This document shows, piece after piece, positions 22,275 through 30,768 of a stretch of DNA of 30,818 nt (position 1 is the stretch's first letter; every line of letters begins with the position of its first letter). The notes beneath the pieces are model-generated. The model was not told the origin of the DNA. It ran no database searches and saw only the letters and a list, made by a program, of their open reading frames with translations. The position numbers were made by a program, and so were the translations under genes. Source of the DNA: Anaerolineales bacterium UBA3940 (GTDB taxonomy: Bacteria > Chloroflexota > Anaerolineae > Aggregatilineales > UBA3940); contig DGDY01000066.1 of NCBI GenBank assembly GCA_002385675.1, positions 1-30,818 of the forward strand, given 5' to 3'.

Positions 22275-23576
22275 ATGCCCGGCCCGGAGCCTTTCGCCGA
22301 TATCCCTGACGAGCCTCTCCTGAACATCAAAGCTGTGTCGCAGTCCACGAACATCGAGCCTGTGACGCTGCGCGCGTGGGAGCGGCGCTACGGCGTACCG
22401 AAGCCGGCCCGCTCCGAGCAGGGCTACCGGCTGTATTCGGAGCGCGACGTTGCCATCCTGCGCTGGCTCAAGAGCAAGGTGGATGCCGGGGTCAAGATCA
22501 AGCAGGCGGTGGCGATGCTCCGCACCCAGGCCCCACAGTCGCTGCCGCACACGTCCCCCCTGCGCGCCATCCCGAGCGAGAGCACCAACCTCGAAGCGAT
22601 GGCGGAGAACATGCTCGACGCGGCGCACGAGTTCGACGCCGCGCGCGTGCAGCAGATCATTTCGCAGGCGTTCGCGCTTTTCCCGGTCGAGGATGTCTGC
22701 CTTGATCTGCTGCTGCCGGTGCTGCAGGAGGTCGGGCACGAATGGCGCACCGGGGCGGCCAGCCTGCACGTCGAGCACTTCCTGACCAACCTGATCCGGC
22801 AGCAGGTTCTGGCTCTCGACGCAGCCATGCCGCTGCCCTCGCGCCGGGGAAAGGTCGTTGCCGGGTGCGCACCGGGCGATCTGCACGAGATGGGCGTGCT
22901 GATCCTCGCAATGATCCTGCGGCGGCGCGGCTGGGAGGTCGTCTATCTGGGGCAGGCGGTGGGAACCGACCGGCTGGAAGACGCGCTGGAGGCCATTCAG
23001 CCGGACGTGGTCGTGATGGCATCGAGCGCGCTCGAGTCGTCGGGCGATCTGCCCGAAGCCGCGAGGATTGCCAGCCGGGCAGACAGCGTTGCCGGTCGAT
23101 TCGTGTTCGGCGGGACGCTGTTTTCTAGCGTGCCGTCGCTTGCCGACCGGGTGCCGGGTATCTACGGGGGTGACACGCTGGTTGAAGCCGTGCAGCGCAT
23201 CGACGGACTGCTGTCCGGTTCGTGGCAGCCTGCGCCCAACGAGCCGCGCCCCGTGCCCGATGCCCTCGCCAGCGCGTACGAGGTGGTGCACCGCTCCGCC
23301 GTGCCGCTTTCCGAGCACCTCGCGGGGATGCTGGTCGAGTTTGGCGGGGACCGCATCACACCACGCACGGCGGAAGCCATCGCAGCGGAGGCGGTCAACG
23401 CCCTGCTGGCGGCCCTCCGGCTGGGCACAACCGCTGTGCTGGAGGCCCCGGAATATCTCATCAGGCCGTCACTCCGCGAGTACGGCATCGGCGCCGAGCA
23501 GATCGGCGGGTTGTTTGAATACTTTGCCGGGGCGGACATGATGCCCATCCTCGCGGATTATCTGGCGCGTCTCTAG
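22275..23576 (+). CDS. MerR family regulator with cobalamin-binding domain, CarH/LitR-like, extra C-terminal domain
   Basis: This 433-residue predicted B12-dependent regulator begins with a MerR winged helix (about 16-84; TLRAWERRYGVPKPARSEQGYRLYS is shared with the family). A helical cap (about 105-185) carries the W-x9-EH motif (Trp157, Glu167-His168), which in CarH contacts the adenosyl group. The Rossmann-like B12 domain (about 193-320) has DLHEMG (D-x-H-x-x-G), with His204 as lower cobalt ligand. The residue after the motif Trp is Arg158; Thermus CarH has the light-state ligand His132 there. About 105 extra residues (from about 330) form a probable helical domain not found in CarH. ATG 22275 follows GAAAGGG; GTG 22269 is possible. 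No carotenoid or photolyase target gene is adjacent. Confidence 0.88.
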   Translation: MPGPEPFADIPDEPLLNIKAVSQSTNIEPVTLRAWERRYGVPKPARSEQGYRLYSERDVAILRWLKSKVDAGVKIKQAVAMLRTQAPQSLPHTSPLRAIPSESTNLEAMAENMLDAAHEFDAARVQQIISQAFALFPVEDVCLDLLLPVLQEVGHEWRTGAASLHVEHFLTNLIRQQVLALDAAMPLPSRRGKVVAGCAPGDLHEMGVLILAMILRRRGWEVVYLGQAVGTDRLEDALEAIQPDVVVMASSALESSGDLPEAARIASRADSVAGRFVFGGTLFSSVPSLADRVPGIYGGDTLVEAVQRIDGLLSGSWQPAPNEPRPVPDALASAYEVVHRSAVPLSEHLAGMLVEFGGDRITPRTAEAIAAEAVNALLAALRLGTTAVLEAPEYLIRPSLREYGIGAEQIGGLFEYFAGADMMPILADYLARL

Positions 23577-23600
23577 GCCGCGTCGAGCTGTATGGGTCTC

Positions 23601-23629
23601 TTGCGCTGATCCGCTTCCGCTGTTACCAT
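23601..23629 (+). promoter_or_regulatory. Promoter upstream of the helical-repeat gene
   Basis: TTGCGC (23601-23606) and TACCAT (23624-23629) are 17 bp apart, and TGT immediately before the -10 makes it an extended -10. The predicted leader is about 78 bases. Confidence 0.6.
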
Positions 23630-23713
23630 CGTAGCCGTTTGCCTTGGACTTATGTTTCCCGGCGCTGCGGGCAGGCCACCCGAGCGCCTTCGCTTATCAG
23701 AGGATCACCGGCC

Positions 23714-24499
23714 ATGCTGGACTTCCCCCGAGACAGTTACGACAGCCTTGACATCCAGGTACTCACCAATCTGCTGTGTGACCCCGCTCAAAAAGTCGAT
23801 GTGCATCTGCGGGCGCTCAATGCGCTGACCCGCGTCAATTCGGATGAGCGCCGCACCCGTCTGATTCTCGTCATGAACGAGATGATGAAACACCCGGCAC
23901 AGTATGACAGCGAGGTCCAACTGGCGCTCGTTGAGGCGCTGGCGACCGATCCGCACCCCGCCGCAACCGCCGCCATGCTCCAGATCCTGCCCGACGTGCT
24001 GGCGGGGGGGATGGCTAACCACAATACGCTTCCGAGCGACTTCCGCGAGTACTACTATCAAGCGCTGGCGACGCGCAGCCGTGAAGGCGACCTCGAAGTC
24101 TGGCGGGAAGCGCTGCCGCAGCTTTCGCCGCAGTCGCTTGTGGCACTGCTGCTTGACCCGGTCGGCCAGCCGCTCGTTGATGCCATCGAGCCGCTTGAAC
24201 TGCTCTCCCGCTTCGACGAGCCGGAGCGCAGCCGTGCGCTCGTCTCCGTGATCGTCGGCCTGACCTATGCCCCTGCCGCCAACCCGCGCACGCTTGAACG
24301 CGCCGTCGAGCTGCTGCAGCACAGCGACGCTGAGCGCCTCGCGTCCTGCGTGGAGGTGCTGGAGGAGCGCTGGAGCCGGGCTCGCCGCAACAAGCGGGCG
24401 GACGTCGCCGCGAAGCTTGAGACGGCGCTGGCCAAGCTCGATACGCGCCCCCGCACGCGCACCGAGAAGCTGCGCGGTCGCCGCCCCTGGGCCTCCTGA
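23714..24499 (+). CDS. Helical (HEAT-like) repeat protein of unknown function
   Basis: I do not recognise a characterised family. The 261-residue protein is predicted almost all alpha-helical, in paired amphipathic helices of about 30-40 residues that look like degenerate HEAT/ARM units (VHLRALNALTRVNSDERRTRLILVM, VQLALVEALATDPHPAATAAMLQIL, LLSRFDEPERSRALVSVIVGL). The C-terminus is highly basic (TRPRTRTEKLRGRRP). No signal peptide, membrane segment or catalytic motif is seen, suggesting a cytosolic scaffold. ATG 23714 is chosen over an upstream in-frame start because AGAGG lies about 10 bases before it and the extra N-terminus looks non-coding. It has its own promoter (23601-23629). Confidence 0.75.
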   Translation: MLDFPRDSYDSLDIQVLTNLLCDPAQKVDVHLRALNALTRVNSDERRTRLILVMNEMMKHPAQYDSEVQLALVEALATDPHPAATAAMLQILPDVLAGGMANHNTLPSDFREYYYQALATRSREGDLEVWREALPQLSPQSLVALLLDPVGQPLVDAIEPLELLSRFDEPERSRALVSVIVGLTYAPAANPRTLERAVELLQHSDAERLASCVEVLEERWSRARRNKRADVAAKLETALAKLDTRPRTRTEKLRGRRPWAS

Positions 24500-24563
24500 G
24501 CGAGCAAAACGTCACAACCTCACTCCCGGTTGCGCCGCCGCCCGATCCATTTTCGGTCAGCGG

Positions 24564-24572
24564 TGGTATAAT
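24564..24572 (+). promoter_or_regulatory. Extended -10 promoter of the URO-D family gene
   Basis: TGGTATAAT is a perfect extended -10 (TGn plus TATAAT). No -35 match is needed for this class and none is clear. It predicts a leader of about 78 bases. Confidence 0.65.
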
Positions 24573-24656
24573 GGGGGCGCGCTGCGCCGGAGGCGGCGCC
24601 TTTGCTGCCGCCCGGAAGCTGTTTTGAGCAGAACACGACACACCAGGCGGGAATAC

Positions 24657-25643
24657 ATGAACAAACGCGAACGACTTCAGGCAGCCATTCAGGGTCAGCA
24701 GGTGGACCGGGTGCCGGTTGCGCTCTGGCGGCACTTTCCGGGCGACGATCAGCGGGCAGAAGACCTCGCCAGGGCGCACATCGAGTTCCAGAAGACGTAT
24801 GATTGGGATTTCGTCAAAGTGTCACCCGCCAGCAGCTTCTGCATCCGTGACTGGGGTGTCGAGGACCGCTGGGAGGGCAACATAGAGGGGACCCGGCGCT
24901 ACGTCCGCCGCATTATCGAGACGCCCGACGACTGGCTCAGCCTGAGGGTGCTCGACCCGGAGGAAGGCTCGCTTGGCGAGCAACTCCGGTGCCTGGAGAT
25001 ACTTCAGCAGGAGTTTGGCACCGAAACGCCCTACATCCAGACGATATTCAGCCCGCTTGCGCAGTTGAAGAACATCGCCGGGCAGGAAACACTGACGCTG
25101 CACATGCGCCAGAATGCCGGGCAGATCCACCACGCACTGCAAACCGTCGCCGACACGACGGTGCGTTTCATCAACGCCGCCAAGAAGCGCGGTATCGCGG
25201 GCATCTTCTACGCGGTGCAGCACGCCACCTATCGCCTGATGAGCGAGGCGGAGTACCAGGTGTTTGGCCGCCCTTACGATCTCCAGGTATTAAGCGCCAT
25301 CAGCGACTTGTGGCTCAATGTGCTGCATCTGCACGGTTCGCACGGCATGTTCCACCTGATCTCCGATTATCCGGTGCAGATCGTCAACTGGCATGACCGC
25401 GAGTCACGCCCCAGTGTGGCGGAGGGCCTGCGGCGCATCCGGGGGGCAGCGCTGGCGGGCGTAGACCGCGACGTGCTGCACATGGACGACCCCGAACTCG
25501 CGCTGGAGCAGGCCCGCGACGCCTTCGAGCAGTCCGGCGGGCGCCGCTGGATGCTCGGCACCGGCTGCGTGATCCTTGTGACGACGCCGAGCGGCAACAT
25601 CCACAAGCTGCGGGCGCTCGCCGAGGAGTTGAAGCCCGAATAG
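24657..25643 (+). CDS. Uroporphyrinogen decarboxylase (URO-D) superfamily protein, not HemE
   Basis: The 328-residue TIM-barrel protein starts with MNKRERLQAAIQGQQVDRVPVALWRHF, the usual opening of URO-D superfamily paralogues. The true HemE N-terminal PxWxMRQAGR signature is absent (here VALWRHFPGDD). IFSPLAQLKNIAGQETL, the helical segment with FINAAKKRGIAGIFYAVQHAT, HLHGSHGMFHLISDYPVQIVNWHDRE and the C-terminal MLGTGCVILVTTPSGNIHKL match the cobalamin/corrinoid methyltransferase and decarboxylase-like branch. The substrate is therefore unknown; a methyltransferase role is as likely as decarboxylation. The frame is open much further upstream, but ATG 24657 agrees with the family start and with the promoter at 24564-24572. 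A terminator follows the stop. Confidence 0.86.
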   Translation: MNKRERLQAAIQGQQVDRVPVALWRHFPGDDQRAEDLARAHIEFQKTYDWDFVKVSPASSFCIRDWGVEDRWEGNIEGTRRYVRRIIETPDDWLSLRVLDPEEGSLGEQLRCLEILQQEFGTETPYIQTIFSPLAQLKNIAGQETLTLHMRQNAGQIHHALQTVADTTVRFINAAKKRGIAGIFYAVQHATYRLMSEAEYQVFGRPYDLQVLSAISDLWLNVLHLHGSHGMFHLISDYPVQIVNWHDRESRPSVAEGLRRIRGAALAGVDRDVLHMDDPELALEQARDAFEQSGGRRWMLGTGCVILVTTPSGNIHKLRALAEELKPE

Positions 25644-25661
25644 CCCATTCCGATGTAAACG

Positions 25662-25692
25662 AAACACCCCACCAGGTCGGCGGGGTGTTTTT
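25662..25692. terminator. Bidirectional intrinsic terminator
   Basis: AAACACCCC (25662-25670) pairs with GGGGTGTTT (25682-25690), 9 bp with an 11-base loop, then TT. The A-rich left flank gives a T-rich tail on the minus strand. It lies between the convergent URO-D and Agl23-NHL genes. Confidence 0.85.
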
Positions 25693-25759
25693 GATTCGTG
25701 GAGATGGGCCCCTCATCCCGGCGCGGAACCGCATTCCAGGCCGGGGTGAGGGGAAAGTA

Positions 25760-28700
25760 CTACGGCTGCGTTTCCTCGACCGGAGCACCCCCGGCAGGCG
25801 GCGCGATGTCGAAGCGGCGCAGCGTGCCGGTTTCGGCGTCCGTCACGTAGACCTCGCCCTCCGCACCGACCGCGATACCGCCGGCAATGCCGACGGTCGG
25901 CAGGTCGCCAAAGCTGTAGCGGAAGGTCCCCTCGCTGTCAAACACGACGACGCGTGAACCCTCCGGGTCGGTCACGTAAACGCTGCCCGCCTCGTCCACG
26001 TCGAGGTAGGGGCGCTCGTTCGTTTGCGCAAACCAGCCCTCGAACGGCCACTGCCGCACGAAGACGCCCTCCGGCGTGAACACCTGGATGCGCTGGTTCC
26101 ATGTATCGGCCACGTACAGGTTGCCGTCCGGCCCAAAGGCGAGGCCAACCGGTTCCTCAAGCTGGCCCTCCAGCACACCCCCGCCGCCGATCTGCCGCAG
26201 GAAGTCGCCATCGAACTGGTACACCATGATGCGCTTGTTGCCGGTATCGGCGACATAGACGCGATCCTCGTTGTCCACGGCGATGGCACGCGGCCCCCAG
26301 AAGGCCATGGTGTTGTCGGTCAGCGCGCCCTCGAAGCCCCACGCCCGCACGAACTGGCCCGTCTGGTCGAAGACCACCACGCGGTGATTCCACGTATCAG
26401 CCACGTAGACCATGCCATTTGCATCGACGGCGACGCCCCAGGGCTCGTTGAGCGCGTCCTCAGGCGCTCCGGGCTCGTTGGCAACACCGTAGCTGCCCAT
26501 CGTGCGGACGAGGCTGCCGTCCGCGTCGAGCACGGCGATACGGTGGTTCTGGCTGTCCGCCACGTAGAACAGGCCGTCAGGGCCGATTGCCACGCCATGC
26601 GGGCGGTTCAGCACGCCCTGCCCGAGCACGGCACTCGGTGCGATCTCCAGCACGTTTTCCGCGTAGGGGTCGATGGCCTCAGCAATCTCGCTTGCCGCGA
26701 CGCCGTAATCCCACACCTGCGCGAAGATATCCTTGCGGATGTAGACACGCATCCGGTCGGGGACGGGCCACTCGCTCAGCTTGAAGCTGGGGCGATTGCC
26801 GCCCCGGTAATCGGCGACGGCGTCGGCGTAAGCCTCATAGTCGCGCTTGGCGAAGATCTCCCACAGGCCGCGCTGGAGATCCGGGTCGCGCAGCACATCC
26901 TTGAGCATCGAAACCATGGCGGCAGGCTGTTCATAGCCGAAGTAGTCCTGCATCGGCCACCACATGCGGATGTACTCGAACTGGTAGTAGCGGTCGCCGG
27001 TGATGGCCTCGATCTGCGGCCACTTGTCCGCCCCGGCGAGGATGACCGGCGCGTCGCCGATCATCCCGCGTGATGCCTCCTCGCCATAGTAGATTGCGTT
27101 GTAGTAGTCGCGCAGATACCACGAGTACGGCCACGATACGCGGTTATCATAGGCGACGCGCAGGCCGAGCCCGTCCGTCGTCTTGAGCGAGATCTCCTCA
27201 ATCTGCTCCATCACGTCCTTGACCGCGCCCGACGAGTGTGCGTAGACGAGGAACTCGGTCGCATCGTCGTAGTTGATGTATGCCGCCCGCCATGAAGCCT
27301 GTGCGGTCATGAAGGTCAGCCAGCCGACGGCGAACAGCGCGACGAGTCGCCAGAACGTCGCCGCGCCGACGCGCCCGACGTGGTGCAGCACGCCGCTCAG
27401 CACACCGACGGTCACCAGCACCGCCGCCAGCCACGTGCCGGTCGCGGCGAGGTCGTTAATGGTCTGCCCGGCGAGCACCCCCTGCTGGTAGGATTCGGGG
27501 ATGATGGTGTTGCACAGCGGATTTGCCTCCCACAGCCCGCAGACGGGCGCAATGGCCCGCAGCAGGGCCACCGCCAGCACGGGGATCAGCACGAACAGCA
27601 CCCAGCCGTTATCCCGCCAGATTCGCCGCCACGGGATGCTGGTCAGCAGTTGCCCCGTCACCCAGCCTGCCAGCAGGATCATCGGCGTGGTGAGATGGGT
27701 GGTCAGCCAGGGCATCTTTTCCCCGGCGATACTGTAGGCCAGGAAGTTCATCACGGCCCAGTAGCCGACGAAGAGCAATACCGGGAAGCTGATGGGCGCT
27801 GCCGGGTCGAGGTACTGGCGGGGTGGGGCGCTCACAACCCCCGGATCGCTGCCGTCCGTCTCGGCGGTTGCCGCTGCGGTTGCCTCTGCACGCCGGGGAC
27901 GCAGCCAGCGCCGCAGCCCGAGCGCGCCCGCCGCAACGGAGAGGATCAGCGGCAGGAACTCGTACAGCGGCACCATGACCATGATGTAGTAGTACCAGGG
28001 CTGGTTGCCGCGCTTCACGCCCTGCTGCTCCAGCCAGTAGCCGAGCGATCCGATCAGTCCGGTGCCGATGCCGCTGCCGTTGGTGAACATCGTTGTGAAG
28101 AAGAAGATGAAAAACAGCCAGTACGGCCCGCCGATGGCCCACCAGCGGCTGGTGGACAGCGCACTCAGCCAGTCGAGCAGGTCAGGCTCGACGGTGACGG
28201 TGTTCGTCTGCGGGTCGTAGTGGCCCGGCAGCCCGGCGATCTCCTCGTCAGTGGGGCGAGCGGGCAGCCGTATCTGGCGGCGCTGCGGCGGGGTCATGAA
28301 GTAGGTCAACCCGATCAGCGCCGCTATCAGAAATATCGGCACGGTGAACATCATCGCCGCACGCACGCCTTGCGGCGAGGAGTCCATCGGGTTGTAGCCG
28401 GCAAAATGGAGCAGGAACGGCGTGAGCGAGGGCAGGATCAGCGTGCCCATGACCATCGCCACGTCCAGCTCAGGGAAGTCCCGCAGACGTCGCCACTGGC
28501 CGATCATGACTGAGGCCATTGCCGCGACGAGCGCCAGCCCCAGCGCCGCAACCAGCACGAGCGCAAGCGGCGAGAGCGACGTGGTCGGCGCGCCGAGGTT
28601 GGTGGGCGCGCTGGGGTCGGCCAGGGGGGCGGTGCCTGTCTCTGCCCCGCCGGGCAGTATGCCTCCCTCGCCCTGTGCCGTCTGTATGACGCCGAGCGCA

Positions 28701-29437
28701 AGCCCCAGCAGGAGCACGGCGATCAGCGCGCCGGCGAACACGCGCCGCCACAGCGGATTCTCCCAGCGCACATCGAGCAGCCGCGCGATGAAGTACAGCG
28801 TCAGGAAGCTGCCGAAGATCGCGATGTAGATGAAGGACACTTCCTTCGAGGCGTATAGGATAGCCTGCCCGATGGCCAGCGCGATCAGGTAGCGGAAGCT
28901 GCGCCCCTCGATGTAGCGCCAGGCCGACACAGCCATGATCAGCGCGCCGAAGATCGCGGGCATGTCGTGCCGGATGTAGCGCGAGTAGTATAGGATGAGC
29001 GGCGAGATCAGGAAGAAGAACGACGCGGCGAGCGCGCCGACCTTACCCAGCCATTTCCGCATGAGCACGGGCATCATCACGACGATGATGCCGACCACCG
29101 CCGGGTAGATGCGCGAGGTGAAGTCGGTATCGCCAAAGAGCAGGTAGCTCAGTGCCGTCATGTGGAACAGCAGTGGCCCGTGCATGAGCGGCGTATGCGA
29201 GAAGCCCTCGCCCCGGTACAGGTTCCACGAGTAGCGGGTGTGCAGGCTTTCGTCATGGCTCATCACCCGCACGCCGAGGTCCCAGAAGCGGGTCAGCACG
29301 GCGAGGATAAAAATCACGGTGTAGGCAATCACCTCGCCGTTAATGGTAAGCAGGCGCGTGAGTTCGTACTCCAGCCTGTCCCAGCGCCCGGCGAGCGGCG
29401 CGGCTCCGGTTGTGGTCGTGTCTTCCCGTACAGTCAT
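25760..29437 (-). CDS. Agl23-type (TIGR03663-like) membrane glycosyltransferase fused to an NHL beta-propeller
   Basis: A 1225-residue integral membrane protein. The N-terminal about 700 residues are polytopic and follow the GT-C/PMT fold of the flippase-associated Agl23 family: MSHDESLHTRYSWNLYRG holds the extracytoplasmic Asp62-Glu63 pair, then HTPLMHGPLLFHM, YYSRYIRHDMP and YASKEVSFIYIA. Further membrane helices run to about residue 740, followed by a soluble segment with YDNRVSWPYSWYLRDY. From about residue 940 come six NHL-type repeats (RPHGVAIGPDGLFYVADSQNHRI, EPWGVAVDANGMVYVADTWNHRV, EPVGLAFGPDGNLYVADTWNQRI). The propeller should lie outside the cell. The likely role is lipid-linked sugar transfer for surface glycosylation, not proven. 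It lies 91 bp after the anti-sigma gene. Confidence 0.88.
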   Translation of the reverse strand: MTVREDTTTTGAAPLAGRWDRLEYELTRLLTINGEVIAYTVIFILAVLTRFWDLGVRVMSHDESLHTRYSWNLYRGEGFSHTPLMHGPLLFHMTALSYLLFGDTDFTSRIYPAVVGIIVVMMPVLMRKWLGKVGALAASFFFLISPLILYYSRYIRHDMPAIFGALIMAVSAWRYIEGRSFRYLIALAIGQAILYASKEVSFIYIAIFGSFLTLYFIARLLDVRWENPLWRRVFAGALIAVLLLGLALGVIQTAQGEGGILPGGAETGTAPLADPSAPTNLGAPTTSLSPLALVLVAALGLALVAAMASVMIGQWRRLRDFPELDVAMVMGTLILPSLTPFLLHFAGYNPMDSSPQGVRAAMMFTVPIFLIAALIGLTYFMTPPQRRQIRLPARPTDEEIAGLPGHYDPQTNTVTVEPDLLDWLSALSTSRWWAIGGPYWLFFIFFFTTMFTNGSGIGTGLIGSLGYWLEQQGVKRGNQPWYYYIMVMVPLYEFLPLILSVAAGALGLRRWLRPRRAEATAAATAETDGSDPGVVSAPPRQYLDPAAPISFPVLLFVGYWAVMNFLAYSIAGEKMPWLTTHLTTPMILLAGWVTGQLLTSIPWRRIWRDNGWVLFVLIPVLAVALLRAIAPVCGLWEANPLCNTIIPESYQQGVLAGQTINDLAATGTWLAAVLVTVGVLSGVLHHVGRVGAATFWRLVALFAVGWLTFMTAQASWRAAYINYDDATEFLVYAHSSGAVKDVMEQIEEISLKTTDGLGLRVAYDNRVSWPYSWYLRDYYNAIYYGEEASRGMIGDAPVILAGADKWPQIEAITGDRYYQFEYIRMWWPMQDYFGYEQPAAMVSMLKDVLRDPDLQRGLWEIFAKRDYEAYADAVADYRGGNRPSFKLSEWPVPDRMRVYIRKDIFAQVWDYGVAASEIAEAIDPYAENVLEIAPSAVLGQGVLNRPHGVAIGPDGLFYVADSQNHRIAVLDADGSLVRTMGSYGVANEPGAPEDALNEPWGVAVDANGMVYVADTWNHRVVVFDQTGQFVRAWGFEGALTDNTMAFWGPRAIAVDNEDRVYVADTGNKRIMVYQFDGDFLRQIGGGGVLEGQLEEPVGLAFGPDGNLYVADTWNQRIQVFTPEGVFVRQWPFEGWFAQTNERPYLDVDEAGSVYVTDPEGSRVVVFDSEGTFRYSFGDLPTVGIAGGIAVGAEGEVYVTDAETGTLRRFDIAPPAGGAPVEETQP

Positions 29438-29528
29438 AACGTCGCTGTGTTCCTCTAACGCTTCGTGTCAACAGTCATGTCGCTGCCCTCAAGGCCGGGG
29501 CGTGCGGCCCATGTCCTGTGGGAGCAGC

Positions 29529-30065
29529 TTAGCCGTCGCGCGTTGGCGCGTATGGCGCCGGCGTGATCGCTGCCCAGTGTTCGTGTGGCGATGTCGCCAT
29601 CAGAGCGAGGCTTTCCGTTGCCTCGTGGGCGGGTGCGCTCACGGTCATTACCAGCGCAGGCGGCGCAAGTGTCGTGTTGAGCGCCGGTGACGCGGCTGTG
29701 CTGCCTGCGTGTGCCGGCAGCGCCCTCTGCCCGCCGGCCAGCACCGGCACGACGAGCAGCAGCAGGGTCAGCAGGACCGGGGCGAGCGCCGCCCGTGCCC
29801 CGCTGTGCGTCCTGCGCACCGGCGCGGTGCGGATCGCCTGCCACCACGAGTCGATTTCCTTTGCCTTCGGTCTGGCGCTGCCGAGGGCCAGCCGCAGGTC
29901 GCTCGCGACTCGCTCGTAGCGGCTCAGCCGTTCGCGGCAGGCCGCGCACTCCGCGAGATGCCGCCGCACACGCGCCGCCTTCCGCGCCGTGAGTTGCCCG
30001 CTGGTATATGCCGCCAGCAGGTGCTCGACGTGACGGCTCAGCAGGCCGTTTACAGCCCTATTCAT
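29529..30065 (-). CDS. Anti-sigma factor with zinc-finger domain
   Basis: The 178-residue protein starts MNRAVNGLLSRHVEHLLAAY and has the zinc anti-sigma motif H-x3-C-x2-C (His36, Cys40, Cys43: RRHLAECAACRERL). It has a single transmembrane helix at about 92-110 (ALAPVLLTLLLLVVPVLAGG) and an Ala/Pro/Thr-rich extracytoplasmic tail without a recognised sensor domain. It should bind the co-encoded ECF sigma factor at the membrane and release it on a signal, usually by proteolysis or by oxidation of the zinc site. The ATG at 30065 overlaps the end of the sigma gene by 8 bases, indicating translational coupling. A longer frame extends upstream but is only the sigma gene read in another phase. Confidence 0.88.
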   Translation of the reverse strand: MNRAVNGLLSRHVEHLLAAYTSGQLTARKAARVRRHLAECAACRERLSRYERVASDLRLALGSARPKAKEIDSWWQAIRTAPVRRTHSGARAALAPVLLTLLLLVVPVLAGGQRALPAHAGSTAASPALNTTLAPPALVMTVSAPAHEATESLALMATSPHEHWAAITPAPYAPTRDG

Positions 30066-30654
30066 AGCCCCACACCCCTTCAAACAGCACGTCGCGCTGC
30101 TCCTCCAGCAGGTGGTAGAGCGCCTCGTGGGCCAGCCGCACGCGCGACTCGACGGTCTTTTGCGGGCAGTCGAGCACGTCCGCCATCTCACGGTACGTCA
30201 GCCCGTCGAAATAGCGCAGCACGATCGCCTCGCGCAGCTTGGGCGAAAGCTGGCGCAGCGCCGCCACGACTGCGTCCCGCACGCCCGTCCGCTCGGCGGC
30301 GCTCTCCGGGCGCGGGCCGCCGCCTGCCACCCGCTCGGCCAGCTCGCCGAAGGCGAGGGTCGGCAGCCAGCGGCGTCGGCGCTTGTTGCGGCAGCGGCTC
30401 ATCGCAATGGTGTAGAGCCACGTCCTGAAACTGCCGCGTGCCGGGTCGTAGCCGTGCAGGTTGCGGAAGGCGTACATAAAGGTGTCCTGCACGACTTCCT
30501 CTGCGTCCTGCTCGTGGAGCAGCACGCCATACGACAGCCGGTATAGCGCGCCGACGAAGTGGCGGTAGATAGCCTCAAAGGCCGCCTCGTCGCCTGCCAG
30601 AGCGCGGTCGATCAGCGCGGGTATGGGGTCGTCGGCGTGCGGTCGGTCTGACAT
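30058..30654 (-). CDS. ECF-type RNA polymerase sigma factor (sigma-70 family)
   Basis: The 198-residue protein has only the two domains needed by extracytoplasmic-function sigma factors. Sigma-2 includes DAEEVVQDTFMYAFRNL and GSFRTWLYTIAMSRCRNKRRRR (-10 recognition and strand opening). Sigma-4 includes LRQLSPKLREAIVLRYFDGLTYREMADVL with the helix-turn-helix ending CPQKTVESRVRLAHEAL (-35 recognition). It is the first gene of a unit with its anti-sigma factor and probably the Agl23-NHL gene. The stop codon overlaps the anti-sigma start. A TATAAT on the minus strand at 30697-30692 is a candidate promoter element; the recognition sites for autoregulation cannot be defined from one locus. Confidence 0.94.
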   Translation of the reverse strand: MSDRPHADDPIPALIDRALAGDEAAFEAIYRHFVGALYRLSYGVLLHEQDAEEVVQDTFMYAFRNLHGYDPARGSFRTWLYTIAMSRCRNKRRRRWLPTLAFGELAERVAGGGPRPESAAERTGVRDAVVAALRQLSPKLREAIVLRYFDGLTYREMADVLDCPQKTVESRVRLAHEALYHLLEEQRDVLFEGVWGYE

Positions 30655-30691
30655 AGGCCTGCGCGTACCTCTCCTCGGAAAAACGCACCCT

Positions 30692-30697
30692 ATTATA
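30692..30697 (-). promoter_or_regulatory. Candidate -10 element of the sigma-factor operon
   Basis: A perfect TATAAT on the minus strand lies 37 bp before the sigma-factor ATG at 30654. The expected -35 position (GAGGAA) matches poorly, so a housekeeping promoter with a weak -35 is possible. Confidence 0.5.
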
Positions 30698-30768
30698 CAC
30701 GCTCGCCAGGGCGATTCCTCACGGCTGGGCAGGGTCGCCGCCCGCCGCTACGAGCCGGGAGACATCCT

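Noticed and set aside
24267..24656. Upstream extension of the URO-D frame
   Set aside because: It overlaps the helical-repeat gene, is Arg/Ser-rich shadow sequence, and the family start and promoter agree with ATG 24657.
24657..25643. Naming this gene hemE
   Set aside because: The N-terminal HemE signature is missing and the sequence matches the wider URO-D superfamily; no other heme genes are nearby.
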